From Rhodoferax sp. AJA081-3 (GTDB taxonomy: Bacteria; Pseudomonadota; Gammaproteobacteria; Burkholderiales; Burkholderiaceae_C), in NCBI RefSeq assembly GCF_017798165.1, contig NZ_CP059068.1, forward strand, positions 620,001 to 684,000: a stretch of DNA of 64,000 nucleotides, given 5' to 3'. A model generated the notes under the pieces. It had not been told where the DNA came from and searched no databases. It saw only the letters and a program-made list of their open reading frames with translations. Positions 35,004-43,528 of the stretch are shown piece by piece. Each line of letters opens with the position of its first letter. Within the stretch, counting starts at the first letter, position 1. A program made the translations under genes and the position numbers.

Positions 35004-36262
35004 ACCAGTAACTCCGCAAAAGAAACGAACTGAACCGTGTCACCCGGTGCGATGGTGTTGCCCGGCCTGTTGTCCACCAGACCATCACCCCAGACGGCCG
35101 ATGTCAGCACACCCGAGCCCTGGTTGGTGAACAGGTCCAGGCCAGCGTTGGCATTGTGCCGCACGCGCAGGAACTCACGGCGTTTATCGGCCTTGGCCCA
35201 CGTGAAATCTGCACGAGCCGCTACCGTTTTCATAGCAACATTCGGCATGCCTTGCAATCGCAGCAAAAAGGGCCGCACCAGCACCAGAAAGGTCACGTAG
35301 CTGGAAACCGGGTTGCCCGGCAGTCCCAGGAAATGGGCATCACCGATACGGCCATAGGCAAAGGGTTTTCCGGGTTTGATGGCGATTTGCCAAAGGTCCA
35401 GCGTGCCCAATGCCTGCACGGCGGGTTTGATGTGGTCTTCTTCACCCACCGACACACCACCGCTGGTCAGGATCACATCATGGGATTGGGCTGCAGAACG
35501 CAAGGCCTCTGTCGTTGCATCCCGCTGGTCGGGGACGATTCCCAGATCGGTGACAACACAACCCATGCGGCGCAGCAGCGCGGCCAGAAAAAAGCGATTG
35601 GAGTTGTAGATGGCGCCGGGCGGCATGTCCTCTGGCGCCACGGTGCCGGGCATCACCAGCTCATCGCCGGTAGAAAACAGCGCCACACGTGGGCGGCGGG
35701 CAACCGCCAGCGTGGCCAAACCAATGCTGGCAGCCATGCCCAGTTCGGCCGGGCCCAGGCGCACGCCGGCTGACAGCACCGTGTCGCCACGGGCCACGTC
35801 TTCACCCGCGCGCCGTATGTTTTGGCCCACCGAGGGCAAAGTATTGATATGGATGAAGGACGTATCGGATGCGGCACCACCGGCTGGCGGCAAGACCGTG
35901 CAGTCTTCCTGCATGACTACCGCGTCTGCACCAGCTGGCACCGGAGCACCAGTGAAGATGCGGGCCACCGTGCCAGCCTGCAAGGCCTGGCCTGTGGTGC
36001 CTGCTGCAATGCGTTGCGAAACGGGCAGCGCAGTGGCGCCTGGCTGCAACACATCGGCACAACGCAGCGCATACCCGTCCATGGCGCTGTTGTCCTGCGG
36101 CGGCACATGCAGGGCAGACACCACGTCCTGCGCCAGCACACGGCCATCGGCATCACCCACGGGCACTTGCTCAGTGCCCAACTGCGGGTTGGCACTGGCC
36201 AGCAGGCGCTCCAAGGCATCATCCAGGGATAACAGCGGGGCACGCGGGGCTTGGGTGGTCAT
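35000..36262 (-). CDS. moeA: Molybdopterin molybdenumtransferase MoeA
   Basis: The 420-residue enzyme inserts molybdenum into adenylated molybdopterin. It shows the N-terminal QDNSAMDGYALR, FTGAPVPAGADAVVMQED, the nucleotide-binding TSGGVSVGEEDH and LPGNPVSSYVTF, followed by the C-terminal beta domain. ATG 36262 is preferred, with GAGGAAG seven bases upstream, over ATG 36280. It lies downstream of thrC on the same strand, with moaD directly behind. Confidence 0.95.
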   Translation of the reverse strand: MTTQAPRAPLLSLDDALERLLASANPQLGTEQVPVGDADGRVLAQDVVSALHVPPQDNSAMDGYALRCADVLQPGATALPVSQRIAAGTTGQALQAGTVARIFTGAPVPAGADAVVMQEDCTVLPPAGGAASDTSFIHINTLPSVGQNIRRAGEDVARGDTVLSAGVRLGPAELGMAASIGLATLAVARRPRVALFSTGDELVMPGTVAPEDMPPGAIYNSNRFFLAALLRRMGCVVTDLGIVPDQRDATTEALRSAAQSHDVILTSGGVSVGEEDHIKPAVQALGTLDLWQIAIKPGKPFAYGRIGDAHFLGLPGNPVSSYVTFLVLVRPFLLRLQGMPNVAMKTVAARADFTWAKADKRREFLRVRHNANAGLDLFTNQGSGVLTSAVWGDGLVDNRPGNTIAPGDTVQFVSFAELLV

Positions 36263-36280
36263 GCTGGCACTTCCTCTCAT

Positions 36281-36342
36281 TTGCTACACAAATTATAGCG
36301 CTTCACGCAGCAAGAACGGGGGCTACAGCCCCATTTCACTTA
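36281..36342 (-). repeat. Repeat family A, copy 4
   Basis: The copy contains ATTATAGCGCTTCACG, a spacer and AACGGGGGCTACAGCCCCATTTC on the plus strand. It lies between thrC and moeA and reaches the thrC stop codon. Confidence 0.7.
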
Positions 36343-37869
36343 AGCCGCCTGGCATTCCCGTGCAATCAGCGTCTGAATGGCCGCCACATCGGCGTCCATC
36401 ACCAGCACCCGTTTGGGCAGGTCTTCAATACCCTCAAACTTGGCCGGACGATCCGGCTCTCGGCCAAGGGCTTCGACAATGGTTTCGGCAAACTTGATGG
36501 GCAGCGCGGTTTCCAACACGATCATGGGCCCGCCCCGCAGTTCCAGCTTGTTGCGGTGTTCATGCGCCACCTTCAGGCCGTCGGCCGTGTGGGTGTCGAT
36601 GACCATGGCGTGCTGGTTCCAGGTAGCACGAATGGTGTCCAGGCGGTCGGCGTGCGTGCTCTTGCCGCTGACAAAACCATAGCGGCTAGCAGCGTCGGCA
36701 AAGGCAGGGTCGCTACTCAGGTCGAACTTTCCGGTCTTGGACAGCCCTTCGCCAAACAGCGCCTTCACGCGCGCGCCATCGCGGCCCAGCAGGTCAAACA
36801 CAAAACGCTCAAAGTTGGACGCCTTGGAAATATCCATCGACGGGCTGGAGGTCTCATGCGTATCCGCACTGCTGCGCACGCGGTAGACGCCGGTGCGGAA
36901 GAACTCGTCCAGCACATCGTTTTCATTCGTGGCCACCACCAGCTTCTCGATGGGCAGACCCATCATGCGGGCCACATGGCCGGCGCAGACATTGCCGAAA
37001 TTGCCCGACGGGACGGTGAAGCTGACCTTCTGAACGACCTCTTTGCGCGGTGCCAGCGAATCGCGTGGGCCCGGGGGTTTGGGCACGGATTCTTCGGTGG
37101 CCTGCAGATACCCCGCAAAGTAGTACACCACCTGGGCCAGCAAACGCGCCCAGTTGATGGAGTTGACGGTGCCAATGCGGTACTTGCGCTTGAACTCCAG
37201 ATCGTTGGACACGGCCTTGACCATGTCCTGGCAATCATCAAACACGCCCTTGACGGCGATGTTGTAGATGTTGGCGTCCATCAGGCTGAACATCTGCGCC
37301 TGCTGGAAGGCGCTCATACGACCGTGCGGGCTGGTCATGAAGACGCGCACGCCCTTTTTGCCGCGCATCGCGTATTCGGCGGCGCTGCCGGTGTCGCCGC
37401 TGGTAGCGCCCAGGATGTTGAGCTCTTCGCCACGGCGACCCAGTTCGTATTCGAACAGGTTGCCCAACAATTGCATGGCCATGTCCTTGAAGGCCAGCGT
37501 GGGGCCGTTGGACAAAGCTTCGAGGTACAGACCGGGTTCACCCGCTTTGGCGTTGGGCGCTTCCAGCGTCTTCAGCGGCACTATTTCGGAGGTGCCAAAC
37601 ACGTCTTCGGTGTAGGTCTTCTTGCAAATGGCCTTGAGGTCATCGGCAGGAATGTCGTCGATGAACAGCGACAAAATTTCAAACGCCAGATCGGCATAAC
37701 CACCGGGTGCGCCCTGGCGGTAGGTGCGGCGCAGGCGCTGCAAGGCAGTGGCATTGATCTGCGGATAAGACTCCGGCAAATACAGTCCGCCATCGGGCGC
37801 CAGGCCTTCCAGCAGGATTTCGCAGAAGCGCTTGCGATCGGGGTGGCCGCGGGTCGACAGGTACAACAT
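36340..37869 (-). CDS. thrC: Threonine synthase
   Basis: This 509-residue PLP enzyme converts O-phosphohomoserine to threonine. It has the long N-terminal domain of type-II threonine synthases (MLYLSTRGHPDRKRFCEILLEGLAPDGGLYLPE), the PLP lysine in GPTLAFKDMAMQ, the ATSGDTGSAA phosphate loop and TVPSGNFGNVCAGH. Its ATG overlaps the hom stop by one base (TGATG), so it is coupled to homoserine dehydrogenase. An upstream start at 37968 would run inside hom and is not used. Confidence 0.95.
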   Translation of the reverse strand: MLYLSTRGHPDRKRFCEILLEGLAPDGGLYLPESYPQINATALQRLRRTYRQGAPGGYADLAFEILSLFIDDIPADDLKAICKKTYTEDVFGTSEIVPLKTLEAPNAKAGEPGLYLEALSNGPTLAFKDMAMQLLGNLFEYELGRRGEELNILGATSGDTGSAAEYAMRGKKGVRVFMTSPHGRMSAFQQAQMFSLMDANIYNIAVKGVFDDCQDMVKAVSNDLEFKRKYRIGTVNSINWARLLAQVVYYFAGYLQATEESVPKPPGPRDSLAPRKEVVQKVSFTVPSGNFGNVCAGHVARMMGLPIEKLVVATNENDVLDEFFRTGVYRVRSSADTHETSSPSMDISKASNFERFVFDLLGRDGARVKALFGEGLSKTGKFDLSSDPAFADAASRYGFVSGKSTHADRLDTIRATWNQHAMVIDTHTADGLKVAHEHRNKLELRGGPMIVLETALPIKFAETIVEALGREPDRPAKFEGIEDLPKRVLVMDADVAAIQTLIARECQAA

Positions 37870-39191
37870 CAGGCCAACTCCTCCTTGCGGATGCGCACGA
37901 TGGGTGCCAGCACGGTGCTCAAACTCTGCATCTGGGCCAGGGCAGCGTTCATGTTTGCTTCCACACAATCGTGGGTCAAGATGATCAGGTCGGTCTGGGT
38001 GCTACCCTCGCCACCCACTTCGTCCGCTTCGCGTTGCAACACGGCATCGATGCTGATATTGGCTTCGGCCAGGATGCCGGTCACCTTGGCGAGCACGCCG
38101 GCCTGGTCGGCCACGCGCAGGCGCAGGTAGTAGCTGGTCACCACGTCGCCCATGGGCAGGACCGGGGTGTCGCTCATGCTGTGGGGCTGGAAGGCCAGGT
38201 GGGGCACGCGTTGCGCCGCATCAGCGGTATGCAGGCGGGTGATGTCGACCAGATCGGCGATCACCGCACTGGCGGTGGGTTCGGAGCCCGCGCCCTTGCC
38301 GTAGTACAGCGTGTTGCCGACGGCGTCGCCATTCACAACCACGGCGTTCATCGCGCCTTCCACATTGGCGATCAGGCGCTTGCTGGGGATCAGGCTGGGG
38401 TGCACGCGCAGTTCAACACCCTTGGCCGTGCGCTTGGTGATGCCCAAGAGCTTGATGCGGTAGCCCAGTTGTTCGGCGTACTTGATGTCAGCTGCGCCCA
38501 GCTTGGTGATGCCCTCCACATATGCCTTGTCAAACTGCACGGGGATACCAAAGGCAATCGCCGACATCAGCGTGACCTTGTGTGCGGCGTCCACACCTTC
38601 AATATCGAAGGTGGGGTCAGCTTCGGCATAACCCAGGCGCTGCGCTTCTTTGAGCACCACGGAGAAATCCAGGCCCTTGTCGCGCATCTCGGACAGGATG
38701 AAGTTGGTGGTGCCGTTGATGATGCCGGCGATCCACTGGATGCGGTTGGCTGTCAGGCCCTCGCGCAGCGCCTTGATGATAGGAATGCCACCGGCCACAG
38801 CCGCTTCAAACGCCACCATGACACCCTTGGCCGATGCCGCCGCAAAAATCTCGGTGCCGTGCACGGCCAGCAAGGCCTTGTTGGCGGTGACCACGTGTTT
38901 ACCGGCCGCAATGGCTTCGAGCACCAGCTGTTTGGCAATGCCGTAGCCGCCAATCAGTTCGATAACGATGTCGATATCGGGGTTGGCGATGACAGCGCGA
39001 GCGTCGCTGACGACTTTCACATCGGGACCGACGACCGACTGGGCACGGGCCACGTCCAGATCGGCCACCATCGTGATTTCAATGCCACGGCCGGCGCGGC
39101 GCTGGATTTCTTCCTGGTTGCGCTTGAGCACATTGAATGTGCCCGCGCCGACGACGCCAATGCCCAGCAGGCCAACTTGAATCGGTTTCAT
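37869..39191 (-). CDS. hom: Homoserine dehydrogenase
   Basis: The 440-residue enzyme reduces aspartate semialdehyde to homoserine. It has the N-terminal nucleotide-binding GLLGIGVVGAGTF, the catalytic GIINGTTNFILSEM and YAEADPTFDIEGVDAAHK motifs, and a C-terminal ACT domain (VADQAGVLAKVTGILAEANISIDAVLQ, about 355-420) for feedback sensing. It is followed directly by thrC and preceded by alaA about 40 bases upstream, all on the minus strand. Confidence 0.96.
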   Translation of the reverse strand: MKPIQVGLLGIGVVGAGTFNVLKRNQEEIQRRAGRGIEITMVADLDVARAQSVVGPDVKVVSDARAVIANPDIDIVIELIGGYGIAKQLVLEAIAAGKHVVTANKALLAVHGTEIFAAASAKGVMVAFEAAVAGGIPIIKALREGLTANRIQWIAGIINGTTNFILSEMRDKGLDFSVVLKEAQRLGYAEADPTFDIEGVDAAHKVTLMSAIAFGIPVQFDKAYVEGITKLGAADIKYAEQLGYRIKLLGITKRTAKGVELRVHPSLIPSKRLIANVEGAMNAVVVNGDAVGNTLYYGKGAGSEPTASAVIADLVDITRLHTADAAQRVPHLAFQPHSMSDTPVLPMGDVVTSYYLRLRVADQAGVLAKVTGILAEANISIDAVLQREADEVGGEGSTQTDLIILTHDCVEANMNAALAQMQSLSTVLAPIVRIRKEELA

Positions 39192-39199
39192 AAAATCTC

Positions 39200-39262
39200 T
39201 AAGAGTAAAACAGGGCGCTAGCCCCCGTGAATCATGCGCGAGTCGCTACCAACTTGATAGCA
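39200..39262 (-). repeat. Repeat family A, copy 5
   Basis: On the minus strand it reads CTATCAAGTTGGTAGCGACT, a spacer and TTCACGGGGGCTAGCGCCC. It encodes the last residues (KLVATRA) and the stop of alaA. Confidence 0.7.
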
Positions 39263-40515
39263 GAAGGCGTTGCCTGCGCTTGTGCAGGCTGTGTGCCGTG
39301 GCTCTTGCGGTAGCTTTCCAGGAACTTGGCGATGCGGTTGATTGCCTCGCGCAAATCGTCTTCGTGGGGCAGAAACACAATACGGAAGTGGTCCGGTTGC
39401 TGCCAGTTGAAGCCTGTTCCTTGGACCAGCATGACACGGGTCTCGCGCAGCAGCTCCAGGAAGAATTGCCGGTCGTCCGTGATGGGGTACACCGCCGGAT
39501 CCAGCTTGGGAAACATGTACAGGGCGGCCTGGGGCTTGACACAGCTCACGCCGGGTATGGCGGTGATCAGCTCATAGGCCAGGTCGCGCTGGCGGCGCAG
39601 GCGGCCGCCTTCACACACCAGGTCATTGATGCTCTGGTAGCCGCCCAGCGCGGTCTGGATAGCCCATTGGCCGGGCACGTTGGAGCACAGCTTCATGTTC
39701 GAGAGCATGTTCAGGCCCTCGATGTAGTCGGTGGCGTGTTTCTTGTCGCCTGAGACCACCAGCCAGCCAGCACGGTAACCGCAGGAACGGTAGCTTTTGC
39801 TCAGGGAGTTGAAGGTCAGTGTCAGGATGTCGGTGGACAAGCTGCCGATGGCTGTGTGTTTGACGCCGTCGTAGAGGACCTTGTCGTACACCTCGTCGGC
39901 CAGGATGACCAAACCGTGTTCGCGGGCAATCTCGACAATGCTCTTGAGCAGCGCATCGGAATACAACACACCGGTCGGATTATTGGGGTTGATGACCACG
40001 ATGCCCTTGGTCTTGGGCGTGATCTTGGCGCGGATGTCGTCTAGATTAGGCATCCATCCATTGGCTTCGTCGCACAGGTAGTGCACCGGTGTGCCACCGG
40101 ACAGGCTGGTAGCCGCAGTCCATAGCGGGTAGTCGGGCATGGGCAGCAACAATTCGTCGCCGTTGTCCAGCAGCGCGTTGGTGGCCATGGTGATCAACTC
40201 GCTGGCACCATTGCCAAGATAGATGTCGTCCAGCGTGACACCGGCGATGCCCTGCTTCTGGGTTTCGTGCATCACCGCCTTGCGTGCGGCGAAGATGCCC
40301 TTGCTGTCGGAGTAACCCGCCGAGTTGGGCAGGTTACGGATCATGTCCTGCTGGATTTCTTCCGGGGCATCAAAACCAAAAACGGCGAGGTTGCCGAGGT
40401 TGAGCTTGATGATCTTCTGGCCCTCGTCCTCCATTTGGCGGGCCGCATCCATGATGGGTCCGCGAATGTCGTAGAGCACATTAGCCAACTTGGCCGATTT
40501 TTGAATGGTACGCAA
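39232..40515 (-). CDS. alaA: Glutamate-pyruvate aminotransferase AlaA-type
   Basis: This 427-residue class I PLP aminotransferase starts MRTIQKSAKLANVLYDIRGPIMDAA like AlaA. It contains GNGASELITMATNALLDNGDELLLP, NPNNPTGVLYS, DEVYDKVLYDG and the PLP lysine in SLSKSYRSCGYRAGW. It forms alanine from pyruvate and glutamate. It precedes hom, which is common in this bacterial group. Its C-terminal tail beyond about 410 is Ala/Gln-rich and ends inside a repeat element. Confidence 0.92.
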   Translation of the reverse strand: MRTIQKSAKLANVLYDIRGPIMDAARQMEDEGQKIIKLNLGNLAVFGFDAPEEIQQDMIRNLPNSAGYSDSKGIFAARKAVMHETQKQGIAGVTLDDIYLGNGASELITMATNALLDNGDELLLPMPDYPLWTAATSLSGGTPVHYLCDEANGWMPNLDDIRAKITPKTKGIVVINPNNPTGVLYSDALLKSIVEIAREHGLVILADEVYDKVLYDGVKHTAIGSLSTDILTLTFNSLSKSYRSCGYRAGWLVVSGDKKHATDYIEGLNMLSNMKLCSNVPGQWAIQTALGGYQSINDLVCEGGRLRRQRDLAYELITAIPGVSCVKPQAALYMFPKLDPAVYPITDDRQFFLELLRETRVMLVQGTGFNWQQPDHFRIVFLPHEDDLREAINRIAKFLESYRKSHGTQPAQAQATPSAIKLVATRA

Positions 40516-40551
40516 AAGTCCCTCCAGAAGTCTTTAGCACAGGGCGAAACC

Positions 40552-40588
40552 TATAATTTGACCACAGTTCCGCACGAAATTAGTGCGG
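40552..40588 (+). promoter_or_regulatory. Candidate -10 box and small inverted repeat before the Mth938-like gene
   Basis: A perfect TATAAT lies at 40552-40557. CCGCAC/GTGCGG arms (40570-40575 and 40583-40588) form a possible operator or 5' hairpin 30 bases before the start. No good -35 box is visible. Confidence 0.35.
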
Positions 40589-40618
40589 TGCAGCATTCAA
40601 ATTCACCCAGGTACCCCC

Positions 40619-40984
40619 ATGAAATTTCTCCCAGACCCCACGGAATCGTCATCAGTGACGGCTTATGGGCCAGGCTGGGTGACCGTGAATGGCGAGAAAT
40701 ACACCAGCAGCGTGGTGGTCAGCACCTTGGCGGCGCCCTATTTTTGGGAGTGTGCGCAGTTTGACGCTTTGCAAGACAGCCATTTTGCGCGCTTGGCCCA
40801 GATGGACGCTGAACTTGTGATCTTTGGCAGCGGAGAGCGCATCCGTTTCCCCAAACCGGCACTCTTGCAAGCCTTGTACGCCAAACGTATCGGTGTGGAG
40901 ACCATGGACACCCAAGCCGCTTGCCGCACCTACAACTTCTTGGCCGGTGAAGGCCGCAAGGTCGTAGCCGCCCTTTTGTTGTAA
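40619..40984 (+). CDS. Mth938-like (DUF498) domain protein
   Basis: The 121-residue protein matches the Mth938/Xcc1710-like fold: VTAYGPGWVTVNGEKYTSSVVV, then LVIFGSGERIRFPKPALLQAL and GVETMDTQAACRTYNFLAGEGRKVVAALLL. In mitochondria a relative (NDUFAF3) helps complex I assembly; the bacterial role is unclear. ATG 40619 is chosen as the start that gives the family N-terminus MKFLPDP. It is divergent from alaA. Confidence 0.88.
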   Translation: MKFLPDPTESSSVTAYGPGWVTVNGEKYTSSVVVSTLAAPYFWECAQFDALQDSHFARLAQMDAELVIFGSGERIRFPKPALLQALYAKRIGVETMDTQAACRTYNFLAGEGRKVVAALLL

Positions 40985-41120
40985 GCAGGTTTACCCTGAG
41001 GGCCTATGGGGTGCTTTTCAGAGTAAAATCGTGGGTTGCAGTCGAGGGAAAACAAACGCTGTCACGTTTGAGCCCTCTACTTTGACTGACACATACAGCA
41101 CGCGAGACTAAAAGTACCAT

Positions 41121-41597
41121 ATGGCGATCGTTGTCAACAAGCCCCTACCTGAATTTGAAGCCAACGCAACCGGCGGCGTCAAGGTTAGCAATACTAGCCA
41201 CGTCGGAAAGACCATGGTGTTGTATTTCTACCCGAAAGACAATACACCCGGCTGCACCACCGAAGCCATGCAGTTTCGTGACAAGTACAAAGATTTTGTG
41301 AAAGCCGGCGCCGCCGTATTCGGCGTGTCCCGCGACAACATGAAATCCCACGACGAGTTCAAAACCAAGCTGGAACTCCCGTTTGAACTGATTGCCGATA
41401 CCGAAGAAAAAATGTGCCACATGTTTGGTGTGGTCAAGAACAAGATCATGTACGGCAAGAAGGTCAAGGGTATAGAGCGCAGCACCTTCCTGATTGGCGC
41501 CGACGGCCTGTTGAAAGAAGAATGGCGCGGCCTGAAGGTCCCCGGCCACGTGGACGACGTGCTCAAAGCCGTCAAGGCACTGAAAAAAGCAGTCTGA
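41121..41597 (+). CDS. bcp: Peroxiredoxin, PrxQ/BCP type
   Basis: The 158-residue thiol peroxidase has the peroxidatic cysteine in NTPGCTTEAMQFRDKY (about residue 46). The resolving cysteine often found five residues later is methionine here. A second cysteine in EEKMCHMFGVVKNKIMYGKK (about residue 97) is the likely alternative partner. GIERSTFLI is the family C-terminal motif. It acts in the cytosol against hydroperoxides. It precedes the phoH gene with a shared hairpin between them. Confidence 0.92.
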   Translation: MAIVVNKPLPEFEANATGGVKVSNTSHVGKTMVLYFYPKDNTPGCTTEAMQFRDKYKDFVKAGAAVFGVSRDNMKSHDEFKTKLELPFELIADTEEKMCHMFGVVKNKIMYGKKVKGIERSTFLIGADGLLKEEWRGLKVPGHVDDVLKAVKALKKAV

Positions 41598-41694
41598 GCT
41601 GTTCGCGTGGTTTTTGACACACGCCTGTCTGGCGGTGTCACCCGGGTCATGCATAATGATTCCATGCCGTTGATCACCGCAAACGCGCCACAAC

Positions 41695-41726
41695 AAAAAG
41701 CCGCCTTGGCTCAGGGCGGCTTTTTT
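41695..41726 (+). terminator. Intrinsic terminator after the peroxiredoxin gene
   Basis: AAAAGCCGCC and GGGCGGCTTTTTT form a strong GC stem with an eight-base loop, ending in six T. It can work in both directions and lies about 100 bases after the bcp stop. Confidence 0.8.
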
Positions 41727-41778
41727 GCTTTTGCGATGCCCTTCTCATTCACTTCCCCTTCCATGAGCCCCTCTATCC

Positions 41779-43473
41779 ATGCCACTGCCACCCGCACCCA
41801 CCAAACCTGCTGACCGTCTCCCTCCCAAGGCTTTTGCTGCATCTGTTCGCGGCACCGCCCGCACCGCGCAGAAGTCGGAAAACTTTGAAGCCGTCAAAGC
41901 GCCAGCCGCTCGGCCAGCTGCGGAAAAAGTCATTGCCAAGGAAGCCCCCAAGCGGGCAACGGCCGCATTGCTGGAAAAGACAGCACGTGAGCCAATGCCA
42001 GTAGTGGAGCCAGTCGCTCCCCCGGTCATGATCCAGGTGGAGACCCGACCCAGCACCACCCGCTCCCGCAAACCCGTGCGCACCGGCCCTACCAAGCTGT
42101 TCGTGCTGGACACCAATGTGTTGCTGCACGACCCGATGTCGCTGTTCCGTTTCGAAGAACACGACATCTACCTGCCGATGATTGTTCTGGAAGAGCTGGA
42201 CGGCCATAAAAAAGGCATGACCGAGGTCGCCCGCAATGCCCGCCAGACCAGCCGCACATTGGACGCGCTGGCCGGTGCACCCGGTGCAGACATCACCGCA
42301 GGCTTCCAGCTCTCCAGCACCGGCAACCGCGATGCACGGGGCAAACTGCTGTTCCAGACCCAGCCGCTGAACTACACCCTGCCTACCAGCCTGCCCCAGG
42401 GCAAGGCGGACAACCAGATTCTGGGCGTGGTGGAGGCCCTGCGCCAGCACTACGCACCGCGCGAGGTGGTGCTGGTGTCCAAAGACATCAATATGCGGGT
42501 CAAGGCCCGTGCACTGGGTCTGGCCACTGACGACTACCAGAACGACAAGACGCTGGAAGATGGCGACCTGCTGTACTCCGGCGCCACCGCCCTGCCCACA
42601 GACTTCTGGGCGACACACGGGCAAGCGGTAGAAAGCTGGCAACAAGGCCAACACACCTTCTACAAGATCGACGGACCGGTGGTGCCCAGCTTGCTGATCA
42701 ACCAGTTTGTGTACTTTGAGTCCCCCGGTGAACCCAGCCTCTATGCCCGCGTGACCGAGATCCGTGGCACCACGGCCGTCATCAAAACGCTGCGCGACTT
42801 CACCCATCTCAAGAATGCGGTATGGGGTGTCACCACCCGCAACCGTGAGCAGAACTTCGCGATGAACCTGCTGATGGACCCTGAAGTCGACTTCGTGACC
42901 CTGACCGGCACGGCCGGCACCGGCAAGACCCTGATGGCACTTGCAGCCGGCCTGACCCAGGTGCTGGACGACCGCCGCTACACCGAGATCATCGTCACCC
43001 GTGCCACCGTCAGTGTGGGTGAAGACATTGGTTTCCTGCCCGGCACCGAGGAAGAAAAAATGGGCCCCTGGATGGGCGCACTGGACGACAACCTGGAAGT
43101 GCTGGGCAAGACCGACACCAGCGCCGGTGAATGGGGCCGCGCCGCCACCAACGAGCTGATTCGCAGCCGCATCAAGATCAAGAGCATGAACTTCATGCGT
43201 GGGCGTACCTTCTTGAACAAGTACGTCATCATCGACGAGGCGCAAAACCTGACGCCCAAACAGATGAAGACCCTGATCACCCGTGCGGGCCCTGGTACCA
43301 AGATCATTTGTATGGGCAATCTGGCGCAGATCGATACACCGTATCTGACTGAGGGCTCATCCGGCCTGACTTTTGCGGTGGACAAGTTCAAAGGCTGGCC
43401 ACACGGTGGCCACATCACGCTGGCGCGCGGCGAACGTTCGCGCCTGGCGGACTTTGCCAGCGAAGTGCTATAA
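41779..43473 (+). CDS. PIN-domain PhoH-family ATPase
   Basis: The 564-residue protein has an Ala/Lys-rich leader (about 1-105). A PIN nuclease domain follows with LFVLDTNVLLHDP, VLEELDGHKKG and LVSKDINMRVKA. The C-terminal PhoH ATPase has Walker A GTAGTGKTLMALAAG (about 375) and Walker B YVIIDEAQNLTPKQMKTLITR. PIN-PhoH (PhoH2) proteins couple RNA unwinding to RNA cleavage. The ATG 41779 start gives MPLPPAPTKPADRL. A family A repeat follows its stop codon. Confidence 0.9.
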   Translation: MPLPPAPTKPADRLPPKAFAASVRGTARTAQKSENFEAVKAPAARPAAEKVIAKEAPKRATAALLEKTAREPMPVVEPVAPPVMIQVETRPSTTRSRKPVRTGPTKLFVLDTNVLLHDPMSLFRFEEHDIYLPMIVLEELDGHKKGMTEVARNARQTSRTLDALAGAPGADITAGFQLSSTGNRDARGKLLFQTQPLNYTLPTSLPQGKADNQILGVVEALRQHYAPREVVLVSKDINMRVKARALGLATDDYQNDKTLEDGDLLYSGATALPTDFWATHGQAVESWQQGQHTFYKIDGPVVPSLLINQFVYFESPGEPSLYARVTEIRGTTAVIKTLRDFTHLKNAVWGVTTRNREQNFAMNLLMDPEVDFVTLTGTAGTGKTLMALAAGLTQVLDDRRYTEIIVTRATVSVGEDIGFLPGTEEEKMGPWMGALDDNLEVLGKTDTSAGEWGRAATNELIRSRIKIKSMNFMRGRTFLNKYVIIDEAQNLTPKQMKTLITRAGPGTKIICMGNLAQIDTPYLTEGSSGLTFAVDKFKGWPHGGHITLARGERSRLADFASEVL

Positions 43474-43477
43474 ATTC

Positions 43478-43526
43478 AATAGCTATTCAGGCAATCCACA
43501 CGGGGGCTCAGGCCCCCTTTTTCATA
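43478..43526 (+). repeat. Repeat family A, copy 6
   Basis: The copy reads TTCAATAGCTATTCAGG, a spacer, then CACGGGGGCTCAGGCCCCCTTTTTC. It lies between the convergent phoH-family gene and dnaB and may also act as their terminator, as it forms a stem with a T run. Confidence 0.7.
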
Positions 43527-43528
43527 TA

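Noticed and set aside
41773-43245. 490-codon minus-strand frame antisense to the phoH-family gene
   Set aside because: It is the shadow of a well-supported PIN-PhoH gene, with composition typical of antisense frames.
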